Below are positions 49,911-60,709 of a DNA stretch of 64,000 nucleotides, one piece after another. A program made the position numbers and the translations under genes. Each line of letters begins with the position of its first letter. Within the stretch, counting starts at the first letter, position 1. Origin of the DNA: Siphonodentalium dalli. Taxonomy: Eukaryota; Mollusca; Scaphopoda; Gadilida; Siphonodentaliidae. The DNA lies in NCBI GenBank assembly GCA_032622095.1, contig CP136061.1:197394935-197458934 (forward strand), in the 5' to 3' direction. The notes beneath the pieces were generated by a model. That model was not told the DNA's origin and made no database searches. It saw nothing but the letters and a program-made list of their open reading frames with translations.

Positions 49911-50474
49911 CACCATAAATATTCGGCTCTACATGATCGTAAATATTGCAATTTTCTTGAATGTTTTCAATAAAAATTAATAACTTTACACCTATAATTT
50001 TTATATTTTGACACGAGCGGGTGTAATTGTGTTGATTTCGACAGCAACTGCTTGTCTGAAGAGAGCCGCGGCAGCTGTTTGAATGTGTTGATATCAATTA
50101 GCAGTAAAACGGTATCGCAATTGTTATATTGTATACATTAACCACTTCACAATAATCAGAAGACATATTGGCGGATTTCAACCAAAACTGTGTTTTCATA
50201 ACACTTGGGGAAGACGAACAGGTAATCTCGTGACAACAGCGGAGATTTGCGATGAGGTTTCCGTGTTTTTATTGCAATCGAAAATGGTCGTAATCCCAAA
50301 ATCTTCTTGGTGCTAGACAATAACGATCAAGATGACGAAGAGAGTATTTGTGATATTGGAAACCCGTGTACTTAATTTGCTTACCGACCAATCACACGAT
50401 ATTACGTTATGGGGTAGATTATATATAATCGTGTGTGAATTAAAAATAAAATATAATTTTAAATATCTTAAAAT

Positions 50475-50803
50475 CATGCGACCACGTATTCGATTCACGC
50501 TTCCATCCATGGTGCTGTATCCGTGTTCCGTCTGCTCTACTGAAGCTGAAGGTGAGTCAATATATTTTATATGACCATATTACATATTATATATTTTCTT
50601 TATTTGCTCCACATATGGAGAGTATGATGACCTCCATCACCGGGAATAATGTTTTCAGTCCTTGCCCAAAAGGTCGTGGGTTGGGTTGCAATATGGGGAG
50701 GTACTTTGACCATGCAGGAAAATCATATTATACATGTCCAGTTGACATCAGATGTCTTAAAAGGGCACTAATTATTAATAAAATAAAAACATTAATTATA
50801 TAA
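50475..50803 (+). CDS. Possible captured gene fragment in foldback core
   Basis: A frame from ATG at 50475 gives a peptide ending YPCSVCSTEAEG at GAAG|GTGAGT (donor GT at 50552), a good splice donor. About 100 bases on, a second frame encodes SPCPKGRGLGCNMGRYFDHA and then GKSYYTCPVDIRC (about 50657-50752), with four Cys and an arrangement faintly like small zinc-binding modules such as GRF fingers, but without the full consensus. Neither part is recognised with confidence. It may be a fragment picked up by the element or chance coding. Confidence 0.22.
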
Positions 50804-50992
50804 CCAAAATTGTTGAAATCTAATCGGTGAAAATTGAAACATGTGGGTAAAATTGGCCCATGGCGTGTCAAGAAAAAAGGGCACTAAGTATTGGTAAAAT
50901 AAAATAATTAAATTTATAACCAAAATTGTTGCAATCTGATCGGTGAGAATTGAAACATGTGGGTAAAATTAGCCCACAGCGTGTCAAGAGTT
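50763..50992 (+). repeat. Tandem pair of ~115-bp units
   Basis: GGGCACTAATTATTAATAAA at about 50763 recurs as GGGCACTAAGTATTGGTAAA near 50879. Both continue through ACCAAAATTGTTG, AATTGAAACATGTGGGTAAA and GCGTGTCAAGA. Confidence 0.85.
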
Positions 50993-51552
50993 ATAGATGC
51001 TGTTGACTTCAGACGACTTAAAGGGGCAAATACGATCAATAAACGCTCTGTATTGGTCATAATATGATAATATTCCAGGCATGTATAAATTGGTGCGTTA
51101 GATTAGACTAGTCGAACCTTAAATAGTGACTTTTCAATTTCTATAAGTGGAGATAGACCTGCGAACAAATATATGTGATCGGATTTGGTTTGTGGGGGGG
51201 GGGGGGTAACGTCCCCCCCGAACGCGGCCAGTGGCGGGCTAACCTGCTAGTCTATACTATATATTTTGAGACTTCGTATATATATGTGTCCTCGATAGAA
51301 TTGAAAACGGCTGACTCGATTGAGCTCAAACTTCCCATCTAATGGTAAAATCGCTAGGGAATCGTCGTCGCGGCGTTTTGGAGAAACTCTCATTGAAAAA
51401 AAAAAATGAAATTAAAAAAAAAAATGCGTGTTGTGTAATTCTTATGTCTGTCGTTCCTAGGAAGGGGGAGATTTTCATCGGGTCAGTTTCCGCCCGATGT
51501 ACCGTAAATCATACCTATTTTAGAACGGGTACCATCATTTCTCTTGATTAAA

Positions 51553-54082
51553 AAGGCAGAATTAACTCATATACCATTTTATCGGATTTTGAGGGGTTAA
51601 TAACACCGGCCGGAGTCGAGCGAGCGAGTAACATTTTGTAGGTTGACCTCGTGGGGTATGTCGCTACGTTATAACGTCGAGATATTGTGTCCACGGGCAC
51701 GTGTGGCCACCCGGGCGGTCCCGGGCGGTCCCAATGTTCTTTTTGTCTGTATACCATTTTGTCGGATTTTGAGGGGTTAATAACACCGGCCGGGGTCGAG
51801 CGAGCGAGTACCATTTTCTAGGTTGACCTCATGGGGTATGTCGCTACGTTATAACGTCGAGATATTGTGTCCACGGGCACGTGTGGCCACCCGGGCGGTC
51901 CCGGGCGGTCCCAATGTTCTTTTTGTTTATATACCATTTTGTCGGATTTTGAGGGGTTAATAACACCGGCCGGGGTCGAGCGAGCGAGTATCATTTTCTA
52001 GGTGGGATATGTCGCTATGTTATAACGTCGAGATATAGTGTCCACGTGCCCATGGGGCCTCCCGGGCGGTCCCGGGGGTCCCAATGTTCTTATTGTTTAT
52101 ATACCATTTTATCGGATTATGAGGGGTTAATAACACCGGCCGGAGTCGAGCGAGCAAACAACATTTTGTAGGTTGATCTCGTGGGGTATGTCGCTACGTT
52201 ATAACGTCGAGATATAGTGTCCACGGGCCCATGGTGCCTCCCGGGCGGTTTCGGGCGGTCCCAATGTTCTTTTTGTTTATATACCATTTTATCGGATTTT
52301 GAGGGGTTAATAACACCTGCCGGAGTCGAGCGAGCGAGTAACATTTTGTAGGTTGACCTCGTGGGGTATGTCGCTACGTTATAAGGTCGAGATATTGTGT
52401 CCACGGGCACGTGGGGCCACCCGGGCGGTCCCGGGCGGTCCCAATGTTATTTTTGTTTATAAACCATTTTGTTGGATTTTGAGGGGTTAATAACACCGGC
52501 CGGGGTCGAGCGAGCGAGTAAAATTTTCTAGGTTGACCTCATGGGGTACATCGCTACGATATAACGTCGAGATATTGTGTCCACGGGCACGTGGGGCCAC
52601 CCGGGCGGTCCCGGGCGGTCCCAATGTTCTTTTTGTCTATATACCATTTTGTCGGATTTTGAGGGGTTAATAACACCGGCCGGAGTCGAGCGAGCAAGCA
52701 ACATTTTGTAGGTTGACCTCGTGGGGTATGTCTCTATGTTATAACGTCGCGATATAGTGTCCACGGGCCCATGGTGCCTCCCGGGCGGTCCCGGGCGGTC
52801 CCAATGTTCTTATTGTTTATATACCATTTTATCGGATTTTGAGGGGTTAATATCACCGGCCGGAGTCGAGCGAGCGAGTAACATTTTCTAGGTTGACCTC
52901 ATGGGGTATGTCGCTACGTTATAACGTCGAGATATTGTGTCCACGGGCACGTGGGGCCACCCGGGCGGTCCCAATGGTCTTTTTGTCTATATACCATTTT
53001 GTCGGATTTTGAGGGGTTAATAACACCGGCCGGGGTCGAGCGAGCGAGTAACATTTTCTAGGTTGACCTCATGGGGTATGTCGCTACGATATAACGTCGA
53101 GATATTGTGTCCACGGGCACGTGGGGCCACCCGGGCGGTCCCGGGCGGTCCCAATGTTCTTTTTGTCTATATACCATTTTGTCGGATTTTGAGGGGTTAA
53201 TAACACCGGCCGGGGTCGAGCGAGCGAGTATCATTTTCTAGGTGGGGTATGTCGCTATGTTATAACGTCGAGATATAGTGTCCACGTGCCCATGGGGCCT
53301 CCCGGGCGGTCCCGGGGGTCCCAATGTTCTTATTGTTTATATACCATTTTATCGGATTTTGAGGGGTTAATAACACCGGCCGGGGTCGAGCGAGCGAGTA
53401 ACATTTTCTAGGTTGACCTCATGGGGTATGTCGCTACGTTATAACGTCGAGATATTGTGTCCACGGGTACGTGGGGCCACCCGGGCGGTCCCGGGCGGTC
53501 CCAATGTTCTTTTTGTCTATATACCATTTTGTCGGATTTTGAGGGGTTAAAAACGCCGGCCGGGGTCGAGCGAGGGTGTAACATTTTGTAGGTTGACCTC
53601 GTGGGGTATGTCGCTATGTTATAACGTCGAGATATAGTGTCCACGGGCCCATGGGGCCGCCCGGGCGGTACCGGGCGGTTCCAAGGTTCTTTTGTTTATA
53701 CACTATTTTACCGGAATTTGAGGGGTTAATAACATCGGCCGTGGACGCGTCAACGAGTCAATACATGGAATTAACACTCAGGTGTATTGCACTTATTGCA
53801 CTAACGAGAATCACCAAAATAATCTGTCTGAACACACACGAAGACACCAGTAATCACCCAGGCTCTTTTAGCCAATATCGGCATTTGTGGGGTTAATATG
53901 ACCGGCCGGAGACGAGCGAGCGAGTACATTTTTCTATGTTGCCCTCAGGTGGCATGTCGCTACGTTATACCGTCGAGATATTGTGTCCACGGGCTCGTTG
54001 GGCCGCCCGGGCGGTCCCGGGCGGTCCCCGGGCGGTCCCCGGGCGGTCCCGGGCGGTCCCCGGGCGGTAATTAGTCACACCG
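51553..54082 (-). repeat. Right arm: inverted array of ~180-bp units
   Basis: About 12 units are inverted relative to the left arm, each with GAGGGGTTAATAACACCGGC, GAGCGAGCGAGTA, TATGTCGCTACGTTATAACG and GGGCGGTCCCGGGCGGTCCC. The outer variant segment (53700-53900) is almost identical to the one in the left arm, giving matching 80-codon frames on opposite strands. At the inner end the array stops abruptly mid-unit at about 51553, unlike the left arm. Confidence 0.9.
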
Positions 54083-54858
54083 GTTGACTGAACGAAGTCG
54101 TCAGGCCGCTTAGAATAATTGTTCGCGCGATAACCTAAATGTTGGACTTTCTGTTTAAATCATTGTCAGTCTTCTCTTGATTTTTATACCGATGATGGCC
54201 CCAGGAGTTCCCCAACCCAGGGGCTATGATCCCCAACATGGGGGCAATATTATCAGGATTTCCTGACGCAGGGGCTAAATATGACCCCCGACTTGGGGCT
54301 ATATATGATCCCGAAAGCTACCAGACGAGGTGTCTAACTCTGAGCTATTTGAGTAAAAATATTGTACCTTCTTGACCAGATTATTCCAACCGATACATTC
54401 AACTAAGTCACTTAGAGATTTGAAGCTTTCGAAACCCAACGCCAAGCAAGCATCATTGTCGAAAATGTTATATATCAAGCCTGTATACACCAGATGTGTC
54501 GCTTCTGGTGATGTGAATTAATAAAATGTCAGATATCATACAGACTTAACTAATTTCCACATCCGTCTGCATCCGTAAGAGAAGACATGCTTTGGACTGG
54601 CCTTAAATGTCCTGATAGCAGAGAGTTTGACTTCGCTAATGACTACTCACTTGTCTGGCCTATTAACAATGAACCGCTCGCGCGCAGGTGATTAATGTTG
54701 TCAATTATTGGTGTGGCCATGTAAAATACATGTATTTTACATACAGAGATTACATGCATGTGTGTATCCACCCTGAGGCCCTAATAGACTACTCCATCAC
54801 ATCTATGTAAGTCAAGTGACTGCCAGAAGTTTCCTCATTACATTTTTTATTTTTCCTA

Positions 54859-55418
54859 ATGGCTGATCAAAATACCATTGGATTTGATGAGATAGAAAAT
54901 AATGGAAACTATGACTTCATAAATAAATATGAAATGGGCTCTGATGTGCATAATGATATAAATGATAATCCCTTGAGCGGGCTAGATTCTACACAATATT
55001 TCTCACATGAAGAATATAACAATACGAGTTCTGATGACAAGAGTCGGTTATCATTGTTTAATTTGAATTGTCAAAGTTTAAACAGTAATTGGGATGCTTT
55101 CAATTCTTTAATGTTTGAACTTCAACATAAAAAAGATAAATTTGGTATAATAGGACTTACTGAAATATTTCGAGCTCCGGATAACATTAATTTTCCCTTA
55201 GATGACTATCATCCTCTTATAAAGAGGTGTATACCAGATGATGACGATTCCAGAGGAGGAGTAGGGCTTAACATTAGGAATGACATTAATTATAAAATTA
55301 GGGAGGAATTATCTATATTTCTTCCTCACATTTTTGAGTCACTGTTCATCGAAATTAATGAACCTCACAAAAAATCTTATATTGTAGGAATTATTTATAG
55401 ACCTAATACACAACCTAA
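54859..55418 (+). pseudogene. LINE A: N-terminal half of APE endonuclease
   Basis: The first 187 codons run from ATG at 54859. After an acidic, Asn-rich leader of about 60 residues come LFNLNCQSL (Asn-x-Asn of APE motif I, residues 68-70), GLTEIF with the metal-binding Glu (residue 102), SRGGVGL (131-137), FESLFIEI and IVGIIYRPN. This is the order expected of LINE-encoded endonucleases, which nick target DNA to prime reverse transcription. The frame is cut at codon 187 by the MITE, where an apparent continuation to 55566 is MITE sequence. The domain resumes in the matching phase at 58776. Confidence 0.9.
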
Positions 55419-55825
55419 GGGTGGATACACACATGCGTGTAATCTCTGTAAATATCGTGTATTTGGCGTTTTACATGGATCATACCGACCATGTAATATG
55501 TGTCTGCTGACAGCCCAATTATTGCGGCTATGTTTGACCGCAGTGAATCAAGCTATGAACGATTAGAGAGCCGTTGACTGGACGAAGTCGTCAGGCCGCT
55601 TAAAATAATTGTTCGCGCGATAACCCAAATATTGGACGTTCTGTTTAAATCATTGTCAGTCTTATACCAGTGATGGTCCCGGTATTTCCCCAATGCAGGG
55701 GCTATGATCCCCAACATGGGTCTACCGGACTGACCACTACATATTTCTTCGACCGGGGGGTGCAGCACCATGAGTCCTACCCCCTGAAGCCACGAAGCCA
55801 CTCCTGATTTGTAAATATTGTAGTT

Positions 55826-56045
55826 GACAGTCATATCTGTCGTGCCTGTTTGCTACGAGTGATTAATATCATATGCAGCAATTTATGCTAAATTAATATA
55901 ATTATGAACATATTATTACAGCTTTAAATTTGAAGGTACAGAAGGTGGTGCTCATCTGTCGTGCCTGTTTGCTATTCATAAGTTCATATAATTATGAACA
56001 TATTATTACAGCTAATTTTTAAGGTACAGGAGGTGGTGTTGCTGT
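55826..56045 (+). repeat. Tandem pair of ~110-bp units
   Basis: CATCTGTCGTGCCTGTTTGC appears near 55832 and again near 55952. Both are followed by AATTATGAACATATTATTAC and an AGGTACAG-AGGTGGTG end. Confidence 0.85.
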
Positions 56046-56670
56046 GTGTCTTCATTCGAGAAAAGGGTTGTCTATCTACGAGTTCACAACTACGTCACCT
56101 TTCCTCTCTTGTGTTATATACGCACAATTTACAACTATGGAATATATAAGTAAAACATTATGTTGTACATTCTTGCCCAGCCAACTAAATCCCTTGGTTA
56201 TTCGAAACTTTCGAGAACCAGCCCCCTCCCCAGTCATGGATTATAGTCCAAAACGTGATAATTCAAGCCTGTACAGGCTAAAATGGTGACAGTTAGGAAC
56301 ATGTTCATCCTTTGCCTGAGAAACATATACTGTTCTCTAAATTCTGGGTTAAAAATGGGGGGGGTGACACCTTTTTCTTTCAATGCTGTACCTGAATTAA
56401 TTTGTTTGGCGCTGTAATGGATATATGCATGGAAATCCCAATTGAATGTTATCACATGATCTCGCCCTAAAATGATCCGAGCAATCTCAACAAACTGGTA
56501 TTGTCTTAATTTTCCAATGCCTGTTATTCAAGGCATGAGAGCACCATATCGATTGTTAAAATGTAAGCTCAGGCCAGGCATAGTCGAGAAACAAATATCC
56601 TTATCCTTACGACTCGGCGTTGTCCGATTAGGCTAAATCACGTAACATGGAATTCACCATGTATGAGTTA

Positions 56671-58265
56671 GGCCCGTTCCAAACGACGGATTTTTGTCGA
56701 CTCGAATCTAATTCCAGACCCACAATTGTATTAAATGCGTCAAAAATGCGACGTTTGAAACAATTAGATCCGTGTCAGACGCATCACAGACGAATCTCCG
56801 TCCAATTCAGACGAATCTTCGTCGGTGATGCGTCTGAAATCCGACTTGGTTTCAAACGACGGATTTTTGTCGACTCGAATCTAATACATGTGACGAGAAG
56901 AGCCGAAAGTTGCCGAATAACGAATGCAAATGATATGATAATGATATGATAATGGTATAATAATGAGGGAGTTCCCCTTATCTGCGGAAATACCCACATG
57001 ACGTCATTTGTCGCACGCTCTCTTTGTTATAAAGAAAGATATATCTATAAGAATTGCTTATAGGTAACATTGTAAATTTTTTAATTATTATGGCAGTTTG
57101 ATTTCTCAACGAACATGGCATGTCACTGACTCACATCTTATTATGGATATATTTATGAATGATTTATAATAATTGATATATACCGATATAAGGGATATGG
57201 GTTGTAGCAATTGATTTATAATAATTTATATAGACTGATATTCCTTATTGTAAGGGATATGGGTGGTAGTCTCTGATGTATACTAATTCATATATACCCG
57301 TATCACTTATTATAAGGGGTAGGGGTGGTACCACTGATTTATAATAATTCATATATACCGGCATTACTTGTTATGAGGGGTATATGGGTGGTAACCTCTT
57401 ATTTATAATAATCCATATATTCCGGTATTACTTATTATAAGGTGCGGAGTGGTAGCCTATGATTTATAATAGTTTATGTATACCGGTATTACTTATTATG
57501 AGGGGTAGGTATAATATAACCTATGATTTATAATATTCATAGATACCGGTATTCCTTATTATAATGAATATATGGTCGTAGCCTATGATTTATAATAATT
57601 AATATATTCCGGTATTCCTTATTATAAGGGGCAGAGTGGTAGCCTCAGATTTATAATAATTCATATAAACCGGTATTACTTATTATGAGGGGTATGGATA
57701 GTAGCCTATGAATTATAATAATTCATATATACCGGTAATCCTTATTATAAAGGATATATGGTGGTAGCCTATGATTTATAATAATTAATAAATTCCGGTA
57801 TTCCTTATTATAAGGGGTAGGGTGGTAGTCTCTGATTTATAATAATTCTTGTATACCGGTATTTACATGCATGGTATACACATAGATGGCAATTGGTTGC
57901 ACGATATAACATTTATTTGTAGCGCCTATTATAGTATATTATATATATGTATGTACTATATACATCCTCATATACATGAGCACATATATTCGCTCTGCAG
58001 TCGCGCATATATACATAATTTATACTGTATTTTAGTATATATATATATGTATAACATATACCGGTATATATATAGGCCTCTATATCTACGCGTGACCAAT
58101 TTTTGACGGTAACCGGGAATCCACCTTTAAATAAATCGACCGATGTAATAGATTCGACGCGACAAAGATGCGTCCGTCTGTAACAAAATTGACCGCAGAC
58201 GCATCACCGACGGATTTAATACAATTAGATTCGAGTCGACAAAAATCCGTCGTTTGGAACGGGCC
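56671..58265. mobile_element. GGCCCGTTCC-ended MITE (1.6 kb), PIF/Harbinger-like
   Basis: GGCCCGTTCCAAACGACGGA at 56671 is matched by its inverse ending at 58265. The TIR runs about 42 bases through TTTTTGTCGACTCGAATCTA. TTA is duplicated at 56668-56670 and 58266-58268. Both the GGCCCGTT tip and the TWA duplication are typical of PIF/Harbinger. An extra internal copy of the TIR sequence lies at about 56848-56888. It has no transposase and carries a 62-bp satellite in its middle. Confidence 0.9.
57150..57865 (+). repeat. ~62-bp satellite with ACCGGTAT core
   Basis: About 11 units contain TTTATAATAATTCATATATA, CCGGTATTACTTATTATAAG and GGGGTA-GGGTGGTAGCCTATGA. It is enclosed by the TIRs of the surrounding MITE, so it probably moves with it or expanded after insertion. 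Confidence 0.9.
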
Positions 58266-58775
58266 TTAGTTGATTGCCATGTGTATTAATATAGCAGTTC
58301 CAAAATGTGGGGCCAGAGAGCCGTTCGGGTTTTGCTGGACGAGCTCAAATTGGGAGACAGTGTGTGGGACATTAAACACTCATGTATCACATTCGTCCTA
58401 AAAGAGCTTCAAAAGTCTGCACATTTTATTTTTATTTTGGATGACACTGTTTCCAAGAAATGACGAAAAACAAATCAAGTATAAAATCGACGGACTCAAA
58501 TCCACTTTTCGAAATGAACTAAAACTCGTGAAAAACAGCAACAGATATCAGACAGGATTTATTCATTTCGGCACCCGTGAAAGAAGACATGTTTATGACT
58601 GGCCTGAAATCTCTTGATAGCAGTTAGTTTGATTTTGGCTTATAACTACTCACTGGTCTCGCCTGTTGAAATGGAACGATCGCGCGCAGGCGATTAATGC
58701 TATCAATGATTGGTGTGACCATGTAAAATACATGGATTTTACATACAGAAATTACATGCATGTGTGTATCCACCC

Positions 58776-59487
58776 TAAAGCAGACATTGACAGATTCATA
58801 AAGACCATGAAAGAACTTATGAATAGAATAAATTCTGAACATAAAAAAGGTTTCTTAATGGGAGACTTTAATATTGATCTTCTTAAATTTGGATTACATG
58901 TAAAAACAAATGAATTTATAAATACAGTCTTTGCTGAAGGTTTTTTACCAACTATTCTTAGACCAACTAGAGTAACCGCATACACAGCAACTCTGATTGA
59001 TCAAATACTCATAAATGACCCCTTATCTGCTTTTCAGTCTGGGATAATTTTGGCTGATGTTAGTGATCACTTTGGAATGTTTTATCGTGAAACTACTACT
59101 TATAAGGCAAACCAAGAGCCAGAAACTAAGAAGCTAAGAAGCTTCACTGAGGAAAATATTTCATGTTTCAGGCGTATCTTGTCTTCTGAAAACTATGATG
59201 CCATTTTTCATTCAAATGACCCCAATTATACATATAACATTTTTATGAAGATTTTCACTAATTCTTATAATATTGCGTTTCCACTAAAAGAAGTTAAACT
59301 CACACGTAAATACATAAAACGACAACCATGGATGACAGATGGTCTCCTAAATTCATCAATACATAAAGAGAAATTGTATCGGGAACAATTGAGAGATCCA
59401 ACTAATTGTAAGATCCTACAGTATAAAAACTATTGTAAATACTTTAATAGAATAAAAAGATATACAAAAAAAAAAGTCTTATTATGA
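58776..59487 (+). pseudogene. LINE A: C-terminal endonuclease and linker
   Basis: Coding resumes directly after the MITE. Motifs in order are MGDFNIDLLKFG (catalytic Asp-x-Asn at 58864-58872), LRPTRVTAYTATLIDQIL, and LADVSDHFGMF with the catalytic Ser-Asp-His at 59062-59070. They complete the APE domain begun at 54859. The linker follows, with QPWMTDGLLNSSIHKEKLY. A run of ten A residues at 59466-59475, against six at the matching place in LINE B, shifts the frame and ends it at 59487. The apparent start codon at 58666 lies in the MITE end and is spurious. Confidence 0.9.
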
Positions 59488-59880
59488 AAATCTCTTAAAC
59501 TCTCATAAGTCTGATATGAAAAAAACATGGGAAGTACCAAGTTGAGAGAGGTCATTCAACAGCGTAGTAAAAAACATCATTATCCCAAGAGCTTTGACAT
59601 AAATGGCATAAACATACATGATAAAAAAATTGTGGCTGAGGAATTTAATAAAAAAATTTCTACTATTAGTGTTCCGGAACAAGAACAAATAGATAGTAAT
59701 GCCAAATCAGAATTTACGGAATACTTGGATATTCACTCTGTCAGAAGCATGTTTGCTCGTCCTACAACTGTACAGGAACTAAATGATATTGTTAAATTGA
59801 TAAATAAAAAAAATAGTAAAGATAAAGATGAAATGTCGACTGCTCTAATAAAAAGTGTTATTAGTGAAATATTATCTTAA
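59488..59880 (+). pseudogene. LINE A: linker up to deleted RT core
   Basis: After the frameshift and a 5-base insertion near 59537, both absent from LINE B, the frame continues with FNKKISTISVPEQEQIDSNA, VRSMFARPTTVQELNDIVKL and STALIKSVISEILS, the stretch just before RT motif 1. At 59878 the similarity to LINE B stops, and the next base belongs to a region far downstream in the RT. Confidence 0.85.
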
Positions 59881-60693
59881 TAAATGGTGTAAAGTTAATA
59901 AATTGTCTCTAAATACTAAAAAAACAAATACATATTGTTTCATCCAGTTGGTGGAAATCTTGATTGCCACAGATATCATCTCAACATAAATGGCCAAAGT
60001 ATTGACCGAATCGGGAACAATTGTGACGAGAAATCATTTAGGTTCCTTGGTATTCATATTAATGAGAATTTAACATTTAATTATCATGTATCTGCTGTTG
60101 CAAATAAGATGTCGAGGGCTATATATGCCATTAATAGAGCTAAAAACTTTCTTCCTGAAAGAAGCCTAAGTCAAGTGTATCACTGTTTGGTGCATAGTCA
60201 CCTGTTATATGATATGGAAATTTAGGGAAACTCGAAAACACTCAATAAATTGACAATACTTCAGAAAAAAGCAATTCGAGTCATTCATAATAGGAGATAT
60301 AATAGTCATACAGATCCCTTATTCAAGAAGAGTAAAATATTAAAAACCTCAGATTTACATAAGTTAAAAATTTGTCTATATATGCATGACTGGTATAATA
60401 ATAATCTACCACCTCCACTTCAAAAAACATATTGCATCCAAAATAAAGCTGGTATGACTACAAGACAGAGTCGTAAAATTAGCGAATCCAGACCAAGAAC
60501 AAAATTTACAGAAACTCTTCCATTTCATATTTTTCCTAAACTCTGGAACAACTTAGAAACCTCGTTTAAATCAACTCGCCCTAGATCAAAATTTAAACAT
60601 GAATTATATGATGAATTTATTGATAGTTACTTAGACACTGTTAAATGTAAAAACCTTCACTGTTTTGACTGCTACACATTTATGTATGAATAG
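59881..60693 (+). pseudogene. LINE A: RT after motif C and C-terminal domain
   Basis: KWCKVNKLSLNTKKTN at about 59884-59932 is the motif D region that follows the catalytic YADD/FADD box. With a one-base shift come FRFLGIHINENLTFNYHV (motif E) and the thumb-like MSRAIYAINRAKNFLP. TAG at 60223-60225 probably replaces a Trp codon in the conserved IWGNS box. The frame then continues through LQKKAIRVIHNRRYNSHTDP and PKLWNNLETSFKS to a natural stop at 60691-60693. RT motifs 1 to C, with all three catalytic Asp, are missing at 59878/59881. Confidence 0.85.
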
Positions 60694-60709
60694 TCCATAT
60701 TACCCCTTA

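Larger units (their letters stand above)
49911..51552. other. Core of the foldback element
   Basis: This is unique, AT-rich sequence between the arms. It contains a possible exon and a Cys-rich frame (listed separately), a tandem pair of about 115-bp units near 50763-50992, a G run near 51196 and a poly-A-rich stretch near 51390-51425. No transposase, nuclease or polymerase motif is visible. Confidence 0.6.
47119..54082. mobile_element. Foldback element with inverted satellite arms (6.96 kb)
   Basis: The tips are GGGTGTGACTAATTACCGCC on the left and its inverse on the right (one terminal mismatch). GTTGACTG stands on both sides (47111-47118 and 54083-54090), and the same octamer occurs once, uninterrupted, in MITE copy 2 (55573-55580) and in copy 3. 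The left arm (47119 to about 49910) and right arm (51553-54082) are arrays of about 180-bp units in opposite orientation around a unique core. Arms built of tandem repeats plus an 8-bp duplication recall foldback and Galileo-like (P superfamily) elements, or hAT. No transposase was found, so the superfamily is open. Confidence 0.85.
46957..54773 (+). mobile_element. GGGTGG-ended MITE, copy 1, split by a foldback element
   Basis: The left tip is GGGTGGATACACACATGCAT and the right tip is its inverse, with terminal similarity to AATCTCTGTA. Subtracting the 6,964-bp foldback element and one 8-bp duplication leaves about 845 bp, the size of copy 3 (839 bp), and the residual halves align with copy 3 along its length. 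The flanks read CCTCA and TGAGG, which extend the palindrome, so no clean TWA duplication is visible here. Assignment to PIF/Harbinger rests on copy 2. It lies just upstream of the LINE ORF. Confidence 0.85.
55419..58775 (+). mobile_element. GGGTGG-ended MITE, copy 2, in the LINE endonuclease (PIF/Harbinger-like)
   Basis: GGGTGGATACACACATGC starts at 55419 and its inverse ends at 58775, with TAA duplicated at 55416-55418 and 58776-58778. The LINE frame is continuous when the element and one TAA are removed, which fixes the boundaries. A 3-bp TWA duplication points to PIF/Harbinger. Only the outer parts (55419-55720 and about 58560-58775) match the 840-bp form of the family. The middle is replaced by about 2.8 kb that includes a tandem pair and another MITE. 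Confidence 0.9.

Noticed and set aside
47284-53896. Near-identical 80-codon frames in the two foldback arms, and 60-residue repeat proteins
   Set aside because: The identity follows from the arms being inverted copies. The open frame follows from a 180-bp period. No start, signal or domain supports a gene.
55425-55566. C-terminal extension of the endonuclease frame with several Cys
   Set aside because: It is read-through into the MITE. The endonuclease continues at 58776.
56784-56999. Frames rich in Arg and Ile around the GGCCCGTTCC element
   Set aside because: They arise from the TIR sequence and its internal copy, on both strands.
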